Source: Capsicum annuum (Eukaryota; Streptophyta; Magnoliopsida; Solanales; Solanaceae). Taken from it: DNA of 64,000 nt. The translations under genes and the position numbers were made by a program. The notes below the pieces were generated by a model. That model saw only the letters and a program-made list of their open reading frames with translations, made no database searches and was not told the origin of the DNA. The DNA lies in the NCBI RefSeq assembly GCF_002878395.1, contig NC_061118.1, positions 92,240,678 through 92,304,677 on the forward strand, written 5' to 3'. This document shows positions 1 through 11,799 of this stretch, in pieces. Each line of letters opens with the position of its first letter. Positions within the stretch are counted from its first letter, which is position 1.

Positions 1-784
1 ATTTGATTTGTTGTTTGTTTTGAATGGTTTAAAGTGATTGTATTTATAAATTTTTATCGTGTTTGATCCTATTATGAAAAATACATTAGTTATGTTGCTT
101 ATAATCTGAAAGCAGTGTAAGCTATTGTAATATAATAATTATTAAATAATTATTTATTAAATAATAATTATTATTTATTAATTTTTTTACTACAGTGGTC
201 GGAATAATTATAATTATTAACTAATTATTTATTAAATTTTCGACTACAATGGGCGAAATAATTATAATTATTAAATATTTATTTTCGACTATAGTGGTCA
301 GAATAATTATAATTATTAAATATTTATTTATTAAATTTTTTACTACAGTAGTCGGAATATTTATAATTATTAAATAAATATTTATTAAATTTTTTACTAC
401 AGTAGTCGGAATAATTATAATGATTAAATATTTATTTATTAAATTTTGACTACAGTAGTCGAAATAATTAAAATTATTAAATAATTATTTATTAAATTTA
501 TGACTACAGTAGTCGGAATAATTAAAATTATTAAATAATTATTTATTAAATTTTCGACTACAGCAGTCGGAATATTTATAATTATTAAATAAATATTTAT
601 TAAATATCCAACTACGTTTCTGACTAAAGTAGTTGGAAATTTTTGATTACTATAGTTGAAAATGTTTTTCCGACAAGCTATATTCCGACTACCATCAAGC
701 AGTCGGAAAGTAGTCGGAACTACCTTATTTTCGACCACATTTTGACTACATTGGCCATCAAAAATTTAATATTTTCTAGTAGTG
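1..784 (-). mobile_element. CACTA (En/Spm-like) transposon, one terminus
   Basis: Read on the minus strand, the sequence ending at 784 begins CACTACTAGAAAAT, the classic CACTA terminal inverted repeat. Inside it lie many copies of a subterminal motif of the form GACTAC-WGTAGTCGG, as expected for transposase-binding subterminal repeats of this superfamily. The three bases outside the end are TAG, a candidate 3-bp target duplication. The other end and any transposase lie outside the window, so it is unknown whether the element is autonomous. The terminus is clear; the extent to the left is assumed. Confidence 0.75.
180..640. repeat. Subterminal tandem repeats of the CACTA element
   Basis: About eight degenerate units of 45-60 bp alternate a dyad (ACTACAGTAGTCGG or close variants) with an AT-rich spacer based on AATTATAATTATTAAAT and ATTTATTAAATTTT. 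ACTAC and GTAGT are self-complementary, so each unit can form a small hairpin. The open reading frame that crosses the array on the minus strand is a by-product of the repeat period, not a gene. Confidence 0.75.
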
Positions 785-1102
785 TAGAGATCCACGTCAC
801 TAATTAAAATTATGTGATTGTCCCAATTAAGTTAACTAAACAGTTGAATATATTTTGAGATATTCTTAGGCCAAGCTCCAATAATTGTAAAAACAAGTGA
901 GGCCTAAAATATTCTTTTGTCAAGCCTTACAAGCCTCAAAATGACTAGTTAATCATACTCTGTTGCATACATTTTAATCGATTAATGTTTTGTGCTTCAG
1001 GGTTTTTTCATTCAATTCTATGACTGGTGATCTTCCTCAAAGATTCAAGGTACTGAATTATGAATAAATGTAAGAGAAAATAAATTAATTCTTATTGATT
1101 TA
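785..1102. other. Intergenic DNA, no feature recognised
   Basis: AT-rich single-copy-looking sequence between the CACTA end and a short tandem duplication. I see no ORF, RNA gene or repeat. Confidence 0.5.
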
Positions 1103-1486
1103 TTTTAATTAATGACGTGGAACTCTAGTAAGATGATACATCGCAAAGCAGTATTAGAAAAATTGTCATTAACAAGTTCTGACATGTATGAACCTGTTTT
1201 GTAACGACGATGGCATAAACGAGCTAAACTTTTAACGGATGGCATAAATGAGTCATTTATGATAGTTCGATGGCATATTTGAGCCTTTTTCTCTTTGTTT
1301 TAATTAATGATGTGGACCTCTAGTAAGATGACACGTGGCAAAACTATTTTTGAAAAAACACCATTAACAAGTAATGGCATGAATGAACCTGTTTTGTAAC
1401 GTCGATGGCATAAACGAGCCAAACTTTTAATGGATGACATAGATGAGTCATTTTTGATAGTTCGATGGCATATTTGGGCCTTTTTC
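1103..1486. repeat. Tandem duplication, two copies of about 195 bp
   Basis: Copy 1 (1103-1297) and copy 2 (1298 to about 1486) share, in order, TTTTAATTAATGAYGTGGA, CTCTAGTAAGATGA, TGAACCTGTTTTGTAACG, CGATGGCATAAACGAGC and GTTCGATGGCATATTTG. The copies differ by scattered substitutions. No conserved coding frame crosses both, so this looks like non-coding repeat DNA. Confidence 0.8.
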
Positions 1487-3736
1487 TTTTTAAATTTGTA
1501 TCAGGACAAAGGAGGGAGGACATGTAAAATTAAAAAAGATTTGGCAGTTTGGACCACTTTTGCCTTTTTTATTTATTATTTATTCACTTGTATTTATCTT
1601 TATAATTTTATCTATATATTTTTGATTTATTATTTTATCATACAAATTGAAAAACATGTTCACAATAAATTAGGATATACTTACCATATTTGCCACCGGC
1701 ATATTTTACGTCACTCCACATTCGTTTCGTCGAATTAATAAGTATATCATGTTCACTTTCTTACTGTTCTTTTTATAACTAATTTTATTAAGAAATATTA
1801 AAATAATAAAAATAAAAGAATAAATACAAAAATCTCCCTCTAGATTTGGTCTCATAACACAAATCTATCTTGTGATTTAATTTGCTAAGTGTTGTGCTAA
1901 CTAGATAATTTTGTTTAATTACTTACTCGACTTATTTTTATGATTTTAACTCTATATTTAACATTACGATGCAACATCTTAATTTTCATTGGCTTGATGT
2001 CTCATGTTTCTATCACCCGTCACATATGTCTATTCCAATTTCAATTCATATTTGATGGAAAAAATTTCAATTCCTATTATTTCACAATTTTAATAAAGAT
2101 TAAATGAGGAACAAAATTAAATATATTTAAAGTACATAAAACAGACATGCAACGTCAAATCAAAAAGAAAAGAGCCTCATGAATACGATAATTAAGTATC
2201 ATGATTAAAAATAGAAGATTGACGAAGAAATTTACCTCTGACGATATGTTGATCTGTTGATGCGATTATCTATTCATAATAATTTATATGAATATAAAAC
2301 TTCTTTTTATTTGTAGTTTTTAGTGAAAATAATATTAAATAGTGAATATGGTTTTCGAACAAAGAAGCTTCCGACACAATCGCTACCATAAAATCATATT
2401 TTTGATCTCTTTGTCAACATTGCTAATTGATATTGTTTAAAAAAAAAAGATATATAAGCAAAAGGTTTCATAGAAACCCAACTCCACAAATGGGTATGAA
2501 GGTTAAGGGATTGAATTTTCTTCACCTTCGATTTTGTAAGAATCTATCAATGTTTTCAATTCTTTCATGACTCATTCTGAGGTACTTAAAATTTGTATCT
2601 ATTTGAATCACTCTTAGATATGTGAATACTCAAAAAATCATGCTTTACTTTTGAGTTCATATGCCCAATTGAATACAATTTCCTCTGCATATTTTTCAAC
2701 TATTCTGGACGTTCACAATGCCTCTCCATGAGGGAATGATTTTTTCCTTCTAATTCATCATGATTCTTCAACAACGTGGACTACTACAAACCAATTCAAT
2801 TTGAATCTTTGCTTGTGTATGTCAATTTTCATCTTTCAAGCCATTAGGGCATATCTATGTGTAACATCACATAGATGTACTTGGTAACTCTGTAGCAACT
2901 CTTGCTAAGGCCTAACTTGTCAAAATATTTATGACTACTAAAACATGCAACTTTCACAATATAAAAACTGAATCAAAATCCAATGCATCATAAGTTGCTT
3001 GAGAAAATTCATCATATTTAACAATTGCTCGACGAAGCAATGTCCGGGTGGCGTGGAGCCTGAATCCCAACAATAATATCCTTTTCGATATCCATCATTT
3101 CAGCTATCAACTTTAATTATAGATCCACTCAGTGTTTCGAGCATGAAAAACTACATAAAATAAAGTAGTTAGATATGTTGATCTCCATCATAAATGTTTT
3201 CGATTTTTTTATTCAATTACAGATTTCATTGATGCTTCAAACATGAAAAATCACATAAAAAGAAAAAAAGTTAAAATAAATTTCAATAATAAATTTAACA
3301 AATTATGCTTAATCTTGTTTCAAGCTCCCGTGAGGGATTTAAAAGAAATACATAGTCAGGCACCCAAAAAAAACTCAAATAACAATGTTGAGTACGAAGA
3401 ATTAGAAGTGAATCTTATGTACGACAGCAAAATTCAAAGATAGTATTTAATTAGAATTCTACTTCTATTTCCTTTTCAAACAAAAAGAAACAAACCAGAC
3501 ATGAGATACTTTAAAACTTTCGTACTTGTCTTTCTTTTTATAAAAATTATTATAAAAAAGTAATTTGTGTAAATAAATGTCGTTCAATGGATCTTAATAC
3601 TTTCATATTATTATCAAATATTGTTTGCAAAATATTAGTTAAATAAAATTGTGAAAAACTTCAATTTATTATATTCTTTAATAAATAATTATAAATAAGA
3701 TAATATTTAAATTAATTTTACATATGTATATATATG
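1487..3736. other. AT-rich intergenic DNA, no gene seen
   Basis: About 2.2 kb of AT-rich sequence. The longest ATG-started frames are short, low in complexity and unlike any family I recognise. No TIR, LTR or RNA gene stands out. Confidence 0.5.
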
Positions 3737-4135
3737 TTAAGAGTCATTAATTTAATAAAATAATAAATAAAGAAGAATTGTAAAATGACAATTTTGTCAA
3801 AAAAGAGACGTTTAATGTAGGTCAAAAATTCAAACAATATTTATAAAGTCCTTCACACTTTTAATATAGTATAGATAGAAATAAATAGGGGTAAATTAGT
3901 AATTTAATATGTTCTTATTGGATCATCAATTTACCGAATAACCCAACACGGAAAAAATCAAAATCAAATCAATAACCCAAATAAAAAAAATATAAAATCA
4001 CTAAAAATTATTAACACAATAAATCAATAATATTTTTATCGGTTTGATTTATTGGTCGATTCGATTTTTGTACACCCCTAGCCAAATGGGAAGAAATCTA
4101 CCCAAAAGAAAATTTGTATTCATGAAGGAAAAATA
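3737..4135 (+). repeat. Unnamed 400-bp dispersed repeat, copy 1
   Basis: Starts near TTAAGAGTCATTAATTTAAT after an AT run, passes through ATTTATAAAGTCCTTCACAC and ACCGAATAACCCAAC, and ends near TACACCCCTAGCCAAATGGG plus AAATCTACCC. The same order of blocks recurs at 6278-6690 and, split by an insertion, at 31261-31428 and 39727-39955. No coding capacity, no tRNA-like box and no clear terminal inverted repeat are visible, so its class is unknown. Confidence 0.8.
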
Positions 4136-4249
4136 TATATATACAGACACATACTAGTGAACAGGTCCGTGCTTCGCGCGATAATGATATTGTTTTATTT
4201 ATATAATATTTTCATTACTTGTACTTTTATTACATCTTTTTAGATTGTT

Positions 4250-4380
4250 TATATCTAAGGCTAGGGTCTATAAAAAATAACCTCTATATATCATTTTTGA
4301 GGTGAAGTTATGATTTGTGTACACTTTGTCCTCCCCATACCTCACTTTGTAGGACTACTTTGATCTGTTATTGTTATTAT
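4250..4380 (+). mobile_element. RTE-type LINE, 5'-truncated 3' tail
   Basis: The stretch from GTGTACACTTTGTCCTCCCC through CCTCACTTTGTAGGACTACT to a (TTATTG)-like tail matches the 3' end of the longer RTE LINE at 51104-53781 (GCGTACATTTTACCCTCCCT, CCTCACTTTGTGGGAATACA, then TTG repeats). Only the 3' untranslated tail remains, typical of 5'-truncated LINE insertions. The 5' boundary is approximate. Confidence 0.7.
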
Positions 4381-5214
4381 ATATAATATATTTTTAGGTA
4401 ATAAAATTTCGAGGAGCAATCTTTTTTTCTAATGAGATGAGTTATTATTATGTATGAAGATGTAAGACCTCCAACTTCTCATTTATATATAAATATTTAT
4501 CATAAATATTACTAAATTATTATAAATAAAAATATTTGTTAGTAATTATCATTAAAGGTTAATCTTATGGTACATAATTAGACAATTTATGTAAGCCCTT
4601 GTCTTACCCATTCTTATTAAATTGTTGTTCATAATTAATACATTCATATAAACAAAAATATTGAGTAAAGCATCTAGTATCTCCTTGTATCATGATCAAA
4701 CCTTCAACTTTAGAGGGTTCTTGAACTCAATTTTAGTGTATTTTTGTCACCCTTTTTAGCTGACATGGCACCTTTGACGTGGGCTTCATTTTATGTAGTA
4801 AAGATGTCATGTCAACACAAAAGAGTGAAAAAATATGCTAAAATTAAGTTCAAGAAGGTAATAGAATTCATGTAAAGTTGGAATGTGACATGAATGCTTA
4901 TCTCAAAAGTATTTATAGTTATTGCTCATAAGCAGGATACATAATTAATGATTTTTTTGTTGTACAAGGGTGGTCTTATATACTATTAAATAGAGTATTT
5001 ACATAAATCCTTTCATCTTGTTCGTTCTTTTTATAAATAAATAAATAAAATTAATTATTTAAATAATAAAATTTATAGTTATTGCACTCTTAAGCGTGAT
5101 ACAGAATTAGAAATTTCAAGTTTTACATAAGTTCTCTCATCTTTTATTTCTAAAAAATAACAATCGTTGTTGTAATAAATTACAAATAGTAATTATATTT
5201 AAAAGAAAAAATAT

Positions 5215-5500
5215 CCAATTACCCCTCTGAACTATACCCAAAAAGGTTATGACACACCTCAACTTAAAGGGGTCCTATTATCCCCATAAACTAATTAAAA
5301 GTGTAATTTTGACACCCTTAGTGTCTATGTGGCACATACATGGCACACACATGTGCCTACGTGGACACTTCAGTGTGTTGTGCCACGTAGGTACTAAGGA
5401 TGTCAAAATGACACTTTTAAATAGTTCACGGGATAATAAGAACCCTTTTAAATTGAGGTGTGTCATAACCTTTTTGGGTGTAGTTCATGGGAGTAATTGA
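5215..5500. mobile_element. Palindromic MITE, about 286 bp
   Basis: The left arm (CAATTACCCCTCTGAACTA, then CCCAAAAAGGTTATGACACA) is repeated in inverted order at the right arm (ends TTCATGGGAGTAATTG). The arms run about 130 bp each, so the whole unit can fold into a hairpin. This is why overlapping frames on both strands there begin with nearly the same peptide (MTHLNLKG). No target duplication is certain, so the superfamily is open. No transposase. Confidence 0.8.
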
Positions 5501-6277
5501 CTATTATCTCTATTTGAAAACTTTTGAGTTTTAAAAATAAAGTAAGAAAAACTAAAATTAAAATAAAATAGGTATCGTGTAATCTTATGTTCTGTCACTT
5601 GAGAAAATCTCTCACTAATGATTTTTTAAAATTTCTTCCAACTATGAATTAATTAACTTCTAAAAGAAATTAAAACTGAAGTGAGTTCGTAGAAGCAAAA
5701 TCCCCTTATTTCTTTCTTGGCCGTTAAATCAGATGTAGGAGCACAATTCTTGAAGCTTTGAAATTAAATAAATTTAAGTGAGATGGTTAAAATATAAGAG
5801 ATTTCTTTTAACTACATCTTGGTAAACTTATTTTTTCAAAAGTGTTTATTTTAAAAGGTGGTATGTACGATTAAATTTTTAAAAAAGATAAGTGATTTCA
5901 CGAAATAGTAGAAACTGTTTTAGAACTAAAAAATATATTAATATAGCTTCTATCTTTAGTTGCAACATTTTTTAAGCCAATCAATATGCCTAGAGGAACA
6001 TAATTTTGTGATATCCGTGAAAGCAATGATCTCATGGAGGTATCTCACTATGATAGGTGTACTTAAATATTGGATGACTAAATTTTTTACGCAATATAAA
6101 TTTTTATCCGTCGTCTATGAAAAACTCTTTATTGGCCTCGGAATTTTTAAAATAATATAAACAATCACATTCTAAGAAAATGAAAAAGAAAAACTAAAGA
6201 ATGAGGGGGGAAAAGAAGATAATAAGATTCTTAGCCTAGGAGAAGTTACACATCACCTCTTTCAAGATTAATAATAT
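5501..6277. other. Intergenic DNA, no feature recognised
   Basis: AT-rich sequence with no convincing ORF, repeat or RNA gene. Confidence 0.5.
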
Positions 6278-6690
6278 ATTAAGAGTTATTAATTTAATAA
6301 AATAATAATTAAAAAAATTATAAAAGGAGAATCTTATAAAAAAAAAAAAAAGACTTTAACGAAGGTCAAAAATCCAAACAACATTTATAAAGTCATTTAC
6401 ACTTTTAATATAGTATAGACATAGACAAGTAGGGGTACATTAGTAATTCAGTATATTCTTATTGAATCGTCGATTTATCGAATAACCCAACAAGAAAAAA
6501 TTAAAACCAAATCAATAACTCAATTAAAAAATTATAAAATTATTAAAAACTATTAATCCAATAACAATAAATCAATAACATTTCTATCGATTCGATTTAT
6601 TGATCGATTCAATTTCTGTACACCCCTAAGCAAATGGGAAGAAATCTAACCAAAAAAATTTTTGTATCCATATTTGAAGAAAATCTTATT
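6278..6690 (+). repeat. Unnamed 400-bp dispersed repeat, copy 2
   Basis: Same block order as the copy at 3737: TTAAGAGTTATTAATTTAAT, ATTTATAAAGTCATTTACAC, GAATAACCCAACAAG, TACACCCCTAAGCAAATGGG and GAAATCTAACC. It also shares TTTTTGTATCCATATTTGAAG with the copy near 39900, which extends the family consensus slightly past the end of copy 1. Confidence 0.8.
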
Positions 6691-6816
6691 TTATATATAT
6701 TCTATAAACTTGGCTTATTTTATACATATTCTAATGAAAATCTTATTAATGATTGTACAAAAAGTAATATGTATTGTACTGTAAACTTGGCTTGATTCTT
6801 ATCCATCTATTTAATA

Positions 6817-8128
6817 GGGAGTTCATACATAAAAATGACCCTAAATTTGACATCAAATTATACCTTTGACCTTAAACTTTGATAGTGCACAAATAGGACC
6901 TTTAACTATTCAAAACCTGAACAAATATGACCTCCAATTTTGCAACCCCATGCGTGAGTCTCACTCGCGCCTATGTGGAAAGGTAATCCAATCACACGGT
7001 GTCACGTCGTTAAAAGGGCTGACTTAGAGAGAAGTCATATTTGTGCAGTTTTAAATAGTTAAAGATCATATTTGTGCACTATCAAAGTTTTGCTTTTTGT
7101 GTTAAAACGACGTCGTTTTTTTTTTATTTATTATTATTATTATTATTATTATAATTTTTTATTTATTTATTTCTATAGTAGCAGCACCTAACTTTTTTTT
7201 AATTTTAAAAAATTATTATTATTTTATTTTTTTCTATAGCAGCAACACCTAGCTTTTTTTTAATTAAAAAAAAAACAGTAACTAGCAGGGATCGAACCCG
7301 CACAGTAGGCTAAAGGAAGCGCCCAAGAAAAGCAAATAACACCACTGGGCTATCTAAGTGTCTTGTTTCATGTAGTTCAACATTAATATACGTACATAAA
7401 TATACATTTTCTATCTTATATATATACAACGTAATTATTTTACCGAGGGGGTTCGGGTGAACCCCACGGCAACCACGTAGGTCCGCCCCTCTTTAATTTA
7501 ATAACTTTAATTTAATAACATTTTAATTACGTTAATTTGATAACGTTATTTTAATATACTACTACTACTATCCTTAATAACATTAATTTAATAACGTTTT
7601 ATTAAAACTATAATTTTTTATTAGTAGTATAGTTTCATCTTTAATTTAATATTTAAATAAATAATTTTTAGATATATTATATAACTTAAATTTGTCCTCT
7701 TCTTTATAATATATACATACCCGCTCGATTTTTCCATATGAGGCTGACTCGCCTAATTAATAAATCTTCAATATTGCTCTTTTCCCGCAATGACAAAAGA
7801 AATTAGATGCCATTTTTATCTTTGAACCAACAATAATAAAAAAATAATAGTGAAGAGTCATTTAAAAGTCATATTTGTACAGTTTTGAATAGTTAAAGGT
7901 CATATTTGTGCACTGTCAAAGTTTTAGGTCATATTTATGTACTATGCCCTTAGATTTTAAGCTGGACGCGCTCAGTTTTGCGTGTTGAACACGCATTTTG
8001 CCACATAGGATTCAAGTTCATATTTGTGCAGTTTTGAATAGTTAAAGGTCATATTTGTGCACTGTCAAAGTTTAAGGTCAAAGTTATAATTTGGTGTCAA
8101 GTTTAGGGTCATTTTTATGTATTAACTC
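6817..8128. mobile_element. Foldback inverted-repeat element with 8-bp target duplication
   Basis: Terminal inverted repeats of about 115 bp: the left end carries CATACATAAAAATGACCCTA and the right end its complement, TAGGGTCATTTTTATG. The 8-bp sequence ATTTAATA flanks both sides (6809-6816 and 8129-8136). Parts of the arm are repeated again inward (7030-7095 and 7850-7930), giving nested inverted repeats. Eight bases would fit hAT; the long TIRs look more like MULE or foldback elements, whose usual duplication is 9 bp. There is no transposase, so it is non-autonomous. Confidence 0.8.
7272..7368 (-). mobile_element. tRNA-derived SINE-like sequence inside the foldback element
   Basis: On the minus strand, TAGCCCAGTGG resembles a Pol III box A and GGTTCGATCC, about 50 bp downstream, is a textbook box B. 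A T-rich tract follows. The sequence between and around them does not fold into an acceptor stem, so it is not a functional tRNA gene. Box order and spacing suit the head of a tRNA-derived SINE. The family is not identified and the ends are approximate. Confidence 0.5.
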
Positions 8129-8136
8129 ATTTAATA

Positions 8137-9646
8137 CGTGTACTGCTTTTTAATATGCAACCCTTTTTTTCCTCTTTTTAACGCTCCAATATTTCCTTTG
8201 AGATTCCAACTATTGTCCTTAAATCATATTTCAACTCTCTTTCTCTTTCGTTCTTTTCTCTTTTTTCCTCAGCTGATTGTTATTATTTTGCCCCCTGTGT
8301 CATTTCTTTGTTTGATTCTTTGTATCACTGAAGTTTTGTATGCAGTAATATGCTTAATTTATAATTTTATGAAGAAACTTTGGATTTTAACTTGAAGTTT
8401 AATATTTGAGTTTTGAAAATTTAATTTAATTTTATTTCAGATTTAGATCTAACATAGAGGGATCAAACATTTCTATTGAAGGTTGAGAAATTAGCGGCAG
8501 AAAAGAAGATTAATGGGAGAAAGTAAGTCTCCATTTAATTTGTTTCCCCTCCTGTTAATTTGCTACTGTCATTTCATTCTTGTTTGCATTTTATTTTATT
8601 TTACTAATAAAGTGTGTATTTACTTACTTTAATTTTATTTTTTCACATTTTCAGAGTGAATTTTGATACATGCATGTGTTCATTTATTCAAAATATTTCT
8701 GAGAAAGCATTCTGACTTGCCATCAGGTATAAATTGTTGCACCGAAGCTGTTTGACAATATGTCTGAAAGTATTGACTAACTTTTTTAGCTCCATTCTTT
8801 TTCAACATGAGTTAATAATGTAAGCATCATCGTTTACTCAATTGAAGAGGCATATTTCTTTAATCCAGGTTGCTCCTCAAAAATTTTACTTGTCAATGCT
8901 TACTTGTGATATTTTCTCCACATATGGAACCAGGTAAGCATTAAATCTGCTACCAATGTGTCCCAATAAATAAATAGGATGATATGCTAATTTATTTGCA
9001 ACATAAGACTTTTGATACCTTTGGCTTTGTTTAAATCAAATTAGAATTTTAGATTATTGGTATCTTATTTTACTGATGGTCTTAGTAATGTTTGCATATG
9101 ATTAATGAAATGAATGAAATCAGTTATGGTACCCTATTAATTAAACGACCTGAGATTCTATTATTATTGATATTTACTTGGCTCGAAAAAGTATTGGATG
9201 AAAATTCAATCAAAGAAGGTGTATCTTCTTACTGCTTATGTTTTAAAATCAAAATAAAATAGATGTTCTATTTCTATCTGGAATATAAATTTGCTCTATC
9301 TTGTTTGATCTTTTTTTCCTTTGGTGGCATATGGGTGGAAGGGGTATTTGGGGTGAGGTGAGTGGGTAAGGTTCTCTCCAATGTTCTTGGGTGTTTGATC
9401 TGCTTGACATTAGTGATGTTGAGGGAGCTATTTTTCAAGTTAATTACATGTTTGAAGTTAATCTTTAGTTGCATAAGCTTTTTTTATTGAAGACAATAAA
9501 TGTCTCAGTTCAAAACAAGTTGGTGTTGACTATATGAATCCACACTTCTTCATTTAATCTCAAATCGCATTATCATGACACATAAGCTTTCTTTATTGAA
9601 TTAAGTTAATTGCAAAAAGTTGAATAATCCACTTTAATATTTGCAG
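8137..9646. other. Upstream region of the CIP7-like exon, no exon assigned
   Basis: Less AT-biased than the left flank, with several polypyrimidine-AG and GT sites, as expected of intronic DNA. I could not assign any segment to a protein family. It may be intron of the gene whose fragment follows. Confidence 0.35.
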
Positions 9647-10126
9647 ACGGACACAAGTTATATAGATGACATACCTAAGTTTGCAAATATTAGTAGTACT
9701 GCTTATTGTGCCTCGTATACTCGTGTCTCCTCTATGAAGGACCCTTGTACCAAAAATTTGGAGTTTGTTAGAGCACCTCTGCTGAGCTCATACACAGGAT
9801 CAACAGTTAAAGAAATCGCCAAAGCTTATGCACCTGATATTCACACTGTTAGAGTAGATAATAACTCTGAAGCTGTAGAAATGACTCAAGCAAAGGAATC
9901 ATCAAAAGGTCTTAAACGCCTCTTGAGATTTGGAAAGAAGAACCACAACTCTGCAGGAGCAGAATCAAATGGTGCAAGCATGAATAACATCAAGCAGGAT
10001 GATAACGCCACAAATGCTTTCATGCCTAGTGACGGTAACAATCTTTCAGATCTCTTAAACTTGATAGTTGTAGCTGAAAACAACGATAGGACATTTCATT
10101 TTGAAATTATGAAGAACAAGTACTGA
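9647..10126 (+). pseudogene. Exon-like fragment resembling COP1-interacting protein 7-like proteins
   Basis: An open frame of about 160 codons follows a good acceptor (CTTTAATATTTGCAG at 9632-9646) and has no ATG at its start, so it looks like an internal or last exon. The peptide contains SSTAYCASYTRVSS, YAPDIHTVRV, QAKESSKGLKRLLRFGKKNH and NAFMPSDGNN. From memory, the Ser-rich, Lys/Arg-rich block KGLKRLLRFGKK resembles the C-terminal part of plant COP1-interacting protein 7-like nuclear proteins, which take part in light signalling. No other exon of such a gene was found, and gypsy DNA begins about 210 bp downstream. I therefore infer a captured or left-over fragment. It could still be the last exon of a live gene whose other exons I missed. 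Confidence 0.45.
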
Positions 10127-10369
10127 AATAATTTCTCATAAAGATCTTATTTGTCCAAATAATAATAATAATAATTTTCTTATAAATTGAATATGAAGTT
10201 TAGAACCAGCTATCATTTGATTTGATAGCGGAGAAGGGATGGAGTCTTTCAGATAATTAGAAGCTAGAACTGTTCGTTACCTCTGTTTCCCAAATCAAAT
10301 AGGGAGTATGAAAATCAGAATCTAAGAGACGAATCCTAGATTGGCCAAGCGGTGAATACCCTTCACCAA

Positions 10370-11068
10370 TTACCGTTTGCCTTCCTCCAAATGAACCAAA
10401 CTCCCCATAGACAACTTGTTAAGATCATCGGCAACCACATTAGCCTTACCTGGGTGGTAGTGAAGACTCGTATCATAATCCTTGAGAAGCTCAAATCATC
10501 TCTTTTGCCTGAGATTAAGCTCCTTCTGCATGAACACGTACTGAAAACTCTTATGATCAGAAAAGATATCCACGTGAACACCATATAGAGAATGCTGCCA
10601 TATTTTCAAAGCAAACACAACCACCAACAGCTCCAAATCATGAGTAGGATAATTTATCTCATGCACCTTCAACTGCCTGGAAGCATAGGTAATCACCTTC
10701 CCATGATGCATCAAAACATAATCAAGTCCTACCCGAGATGCATCACAATAAATCACAAACCCATCATTGCCTTCCGACAAAGTTAAAATTAAAGCCAACG
10801 TCAACCTATCCTTCAATTTCTCAAAACTCCCCTCACAAGCATCCGACCAAGAAAACTTAACCTTCTTATGAGTTAACTTAGTCAAAGAAGCAGTTATCGT
10901 CAAGAATCTTTCCACAAACCGCCTATAATACCCGGATAAACTCAAGAAATTCTGAACATCAGATAGAGTCGTAGGACTAGGCCACTCTTTCACCGCAGCA
11001 ACCTTTCGAGGATCAACCATTATCCCCTCACTAGAAATAATATAACCCAAGAAAGTCACAACATCCAA
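10370..11068 (-). pseudogene. gypsy RT C-terminal part, RNase H and linker
   Basis: The frame 11068-10496 reads through [13 protein letters not shown] (RT thumb side), [13 protein letters not shown], then the RNase H start [11 protein letters not shown] with its catalytic Asp, [19 protein letters not shown] (the Glu of the DEDD set), and [10 protein letters not shown] (next Asp). It continues in another frame to about 10370 with the HPGKANVV-type linker typical of gypsy pol. The frame change near 10496 and loss of everything downstream show it is broken. The role, in an intact element, is removal of RNA from the RNA-DNA hybrid during reverse transcription. Confidence 0.85.
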
Positions 11069-11799
11069 CCAAAACTCACACTTAGAGAACTTGGCAAATA
11101 AATGTTATTCTTGTAAGGTCTGCAACACCATAGGAAGTGATTAGAATGATCCACCTCACTCCTCGAATACACCAAAATGTCATCAATAAACATAATGACA
11201 AAGAGATCTAAATACTGCCTAAACACCTTGTTCATCAAATCCATAAACGTCGTCGGAACGTTTGTCAATCTAAATGACATCACCAAGAACTCAAAATGTC
11301 CATATCGAGTACGAAAAGTAGTATTAGGAATATCCACCTCCCTAACCTTAAGCTGATGGTACCTAGATCGAAGACCTATCTTTGAAAAGAACTTGGCACC
11401 CTACAACTGATCAAACAGATCATCTATCCTTGGGAGAGAAAACTTGTTCTTGACCGTTACCTTGTTCAACTGCCAATAGTCAATGCACATCCGAAGGGAA
11501 CCATCCTTCTTGCACAAGAACAACACCGGCGCACCCCATGGAGAAATACTAGGATGAATAAACCCATTGTCCAGAAGATCTTTAATTTGCTCCTTGAGTT
11601 TTCTTAACTCAACCTAAGCCATTCTATACGGAAGAATAGCTATTGGACGAGTGTCCGGAAGCAAATCAATACCAAACTCTATTTCCTTATCCGGAGGAAT
11701 ACCAAGAAGATCATCTGAAAAGACCTCTGAAAACTCATTAACTAATGGAACTAAAGGCATTAAAGGACCTTCCGAGTTAAAATCTTTAACTCGGACCAA
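11056..11799 (-). pseudogene. gypsy reverse transcriptase N-terminal part
   Basis: The segment 11799-11614 has FSEVFSDDLLGIPPDKEIEF and ILPYRMA, the usual entry to the gypsy RT domain. After a frame break, 11337-11056 has [20 protein letters not shown] and the active-site box FIDDILVYS with its two Asp residues. Between them (about 11340-11610) the complement still carries recognisable RT sequence, with stops. The RT is therefore split over at least three frames. Confidence 0.85.

Noticed and set aside
439..738. A minus-strand frame with an internal repeated peptide (NLINNYLIILIIPTTVV)
   Set aside because: The peptide repeat is the translation of the CACTA subterminal tandem repeat.
5249..5500. 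Two overlapping frames on opposite strands with similar N-termini
   Set aside because: They are the two arms of one palindromic MITE, so the similarity is structural and not a gene pair.
7284..7340. A tRNA gene, because of a good GGTTCGATCC box
   Set aside because: No acceptor, D or anticodon stems can be built around the box; the SINE head explains it better.
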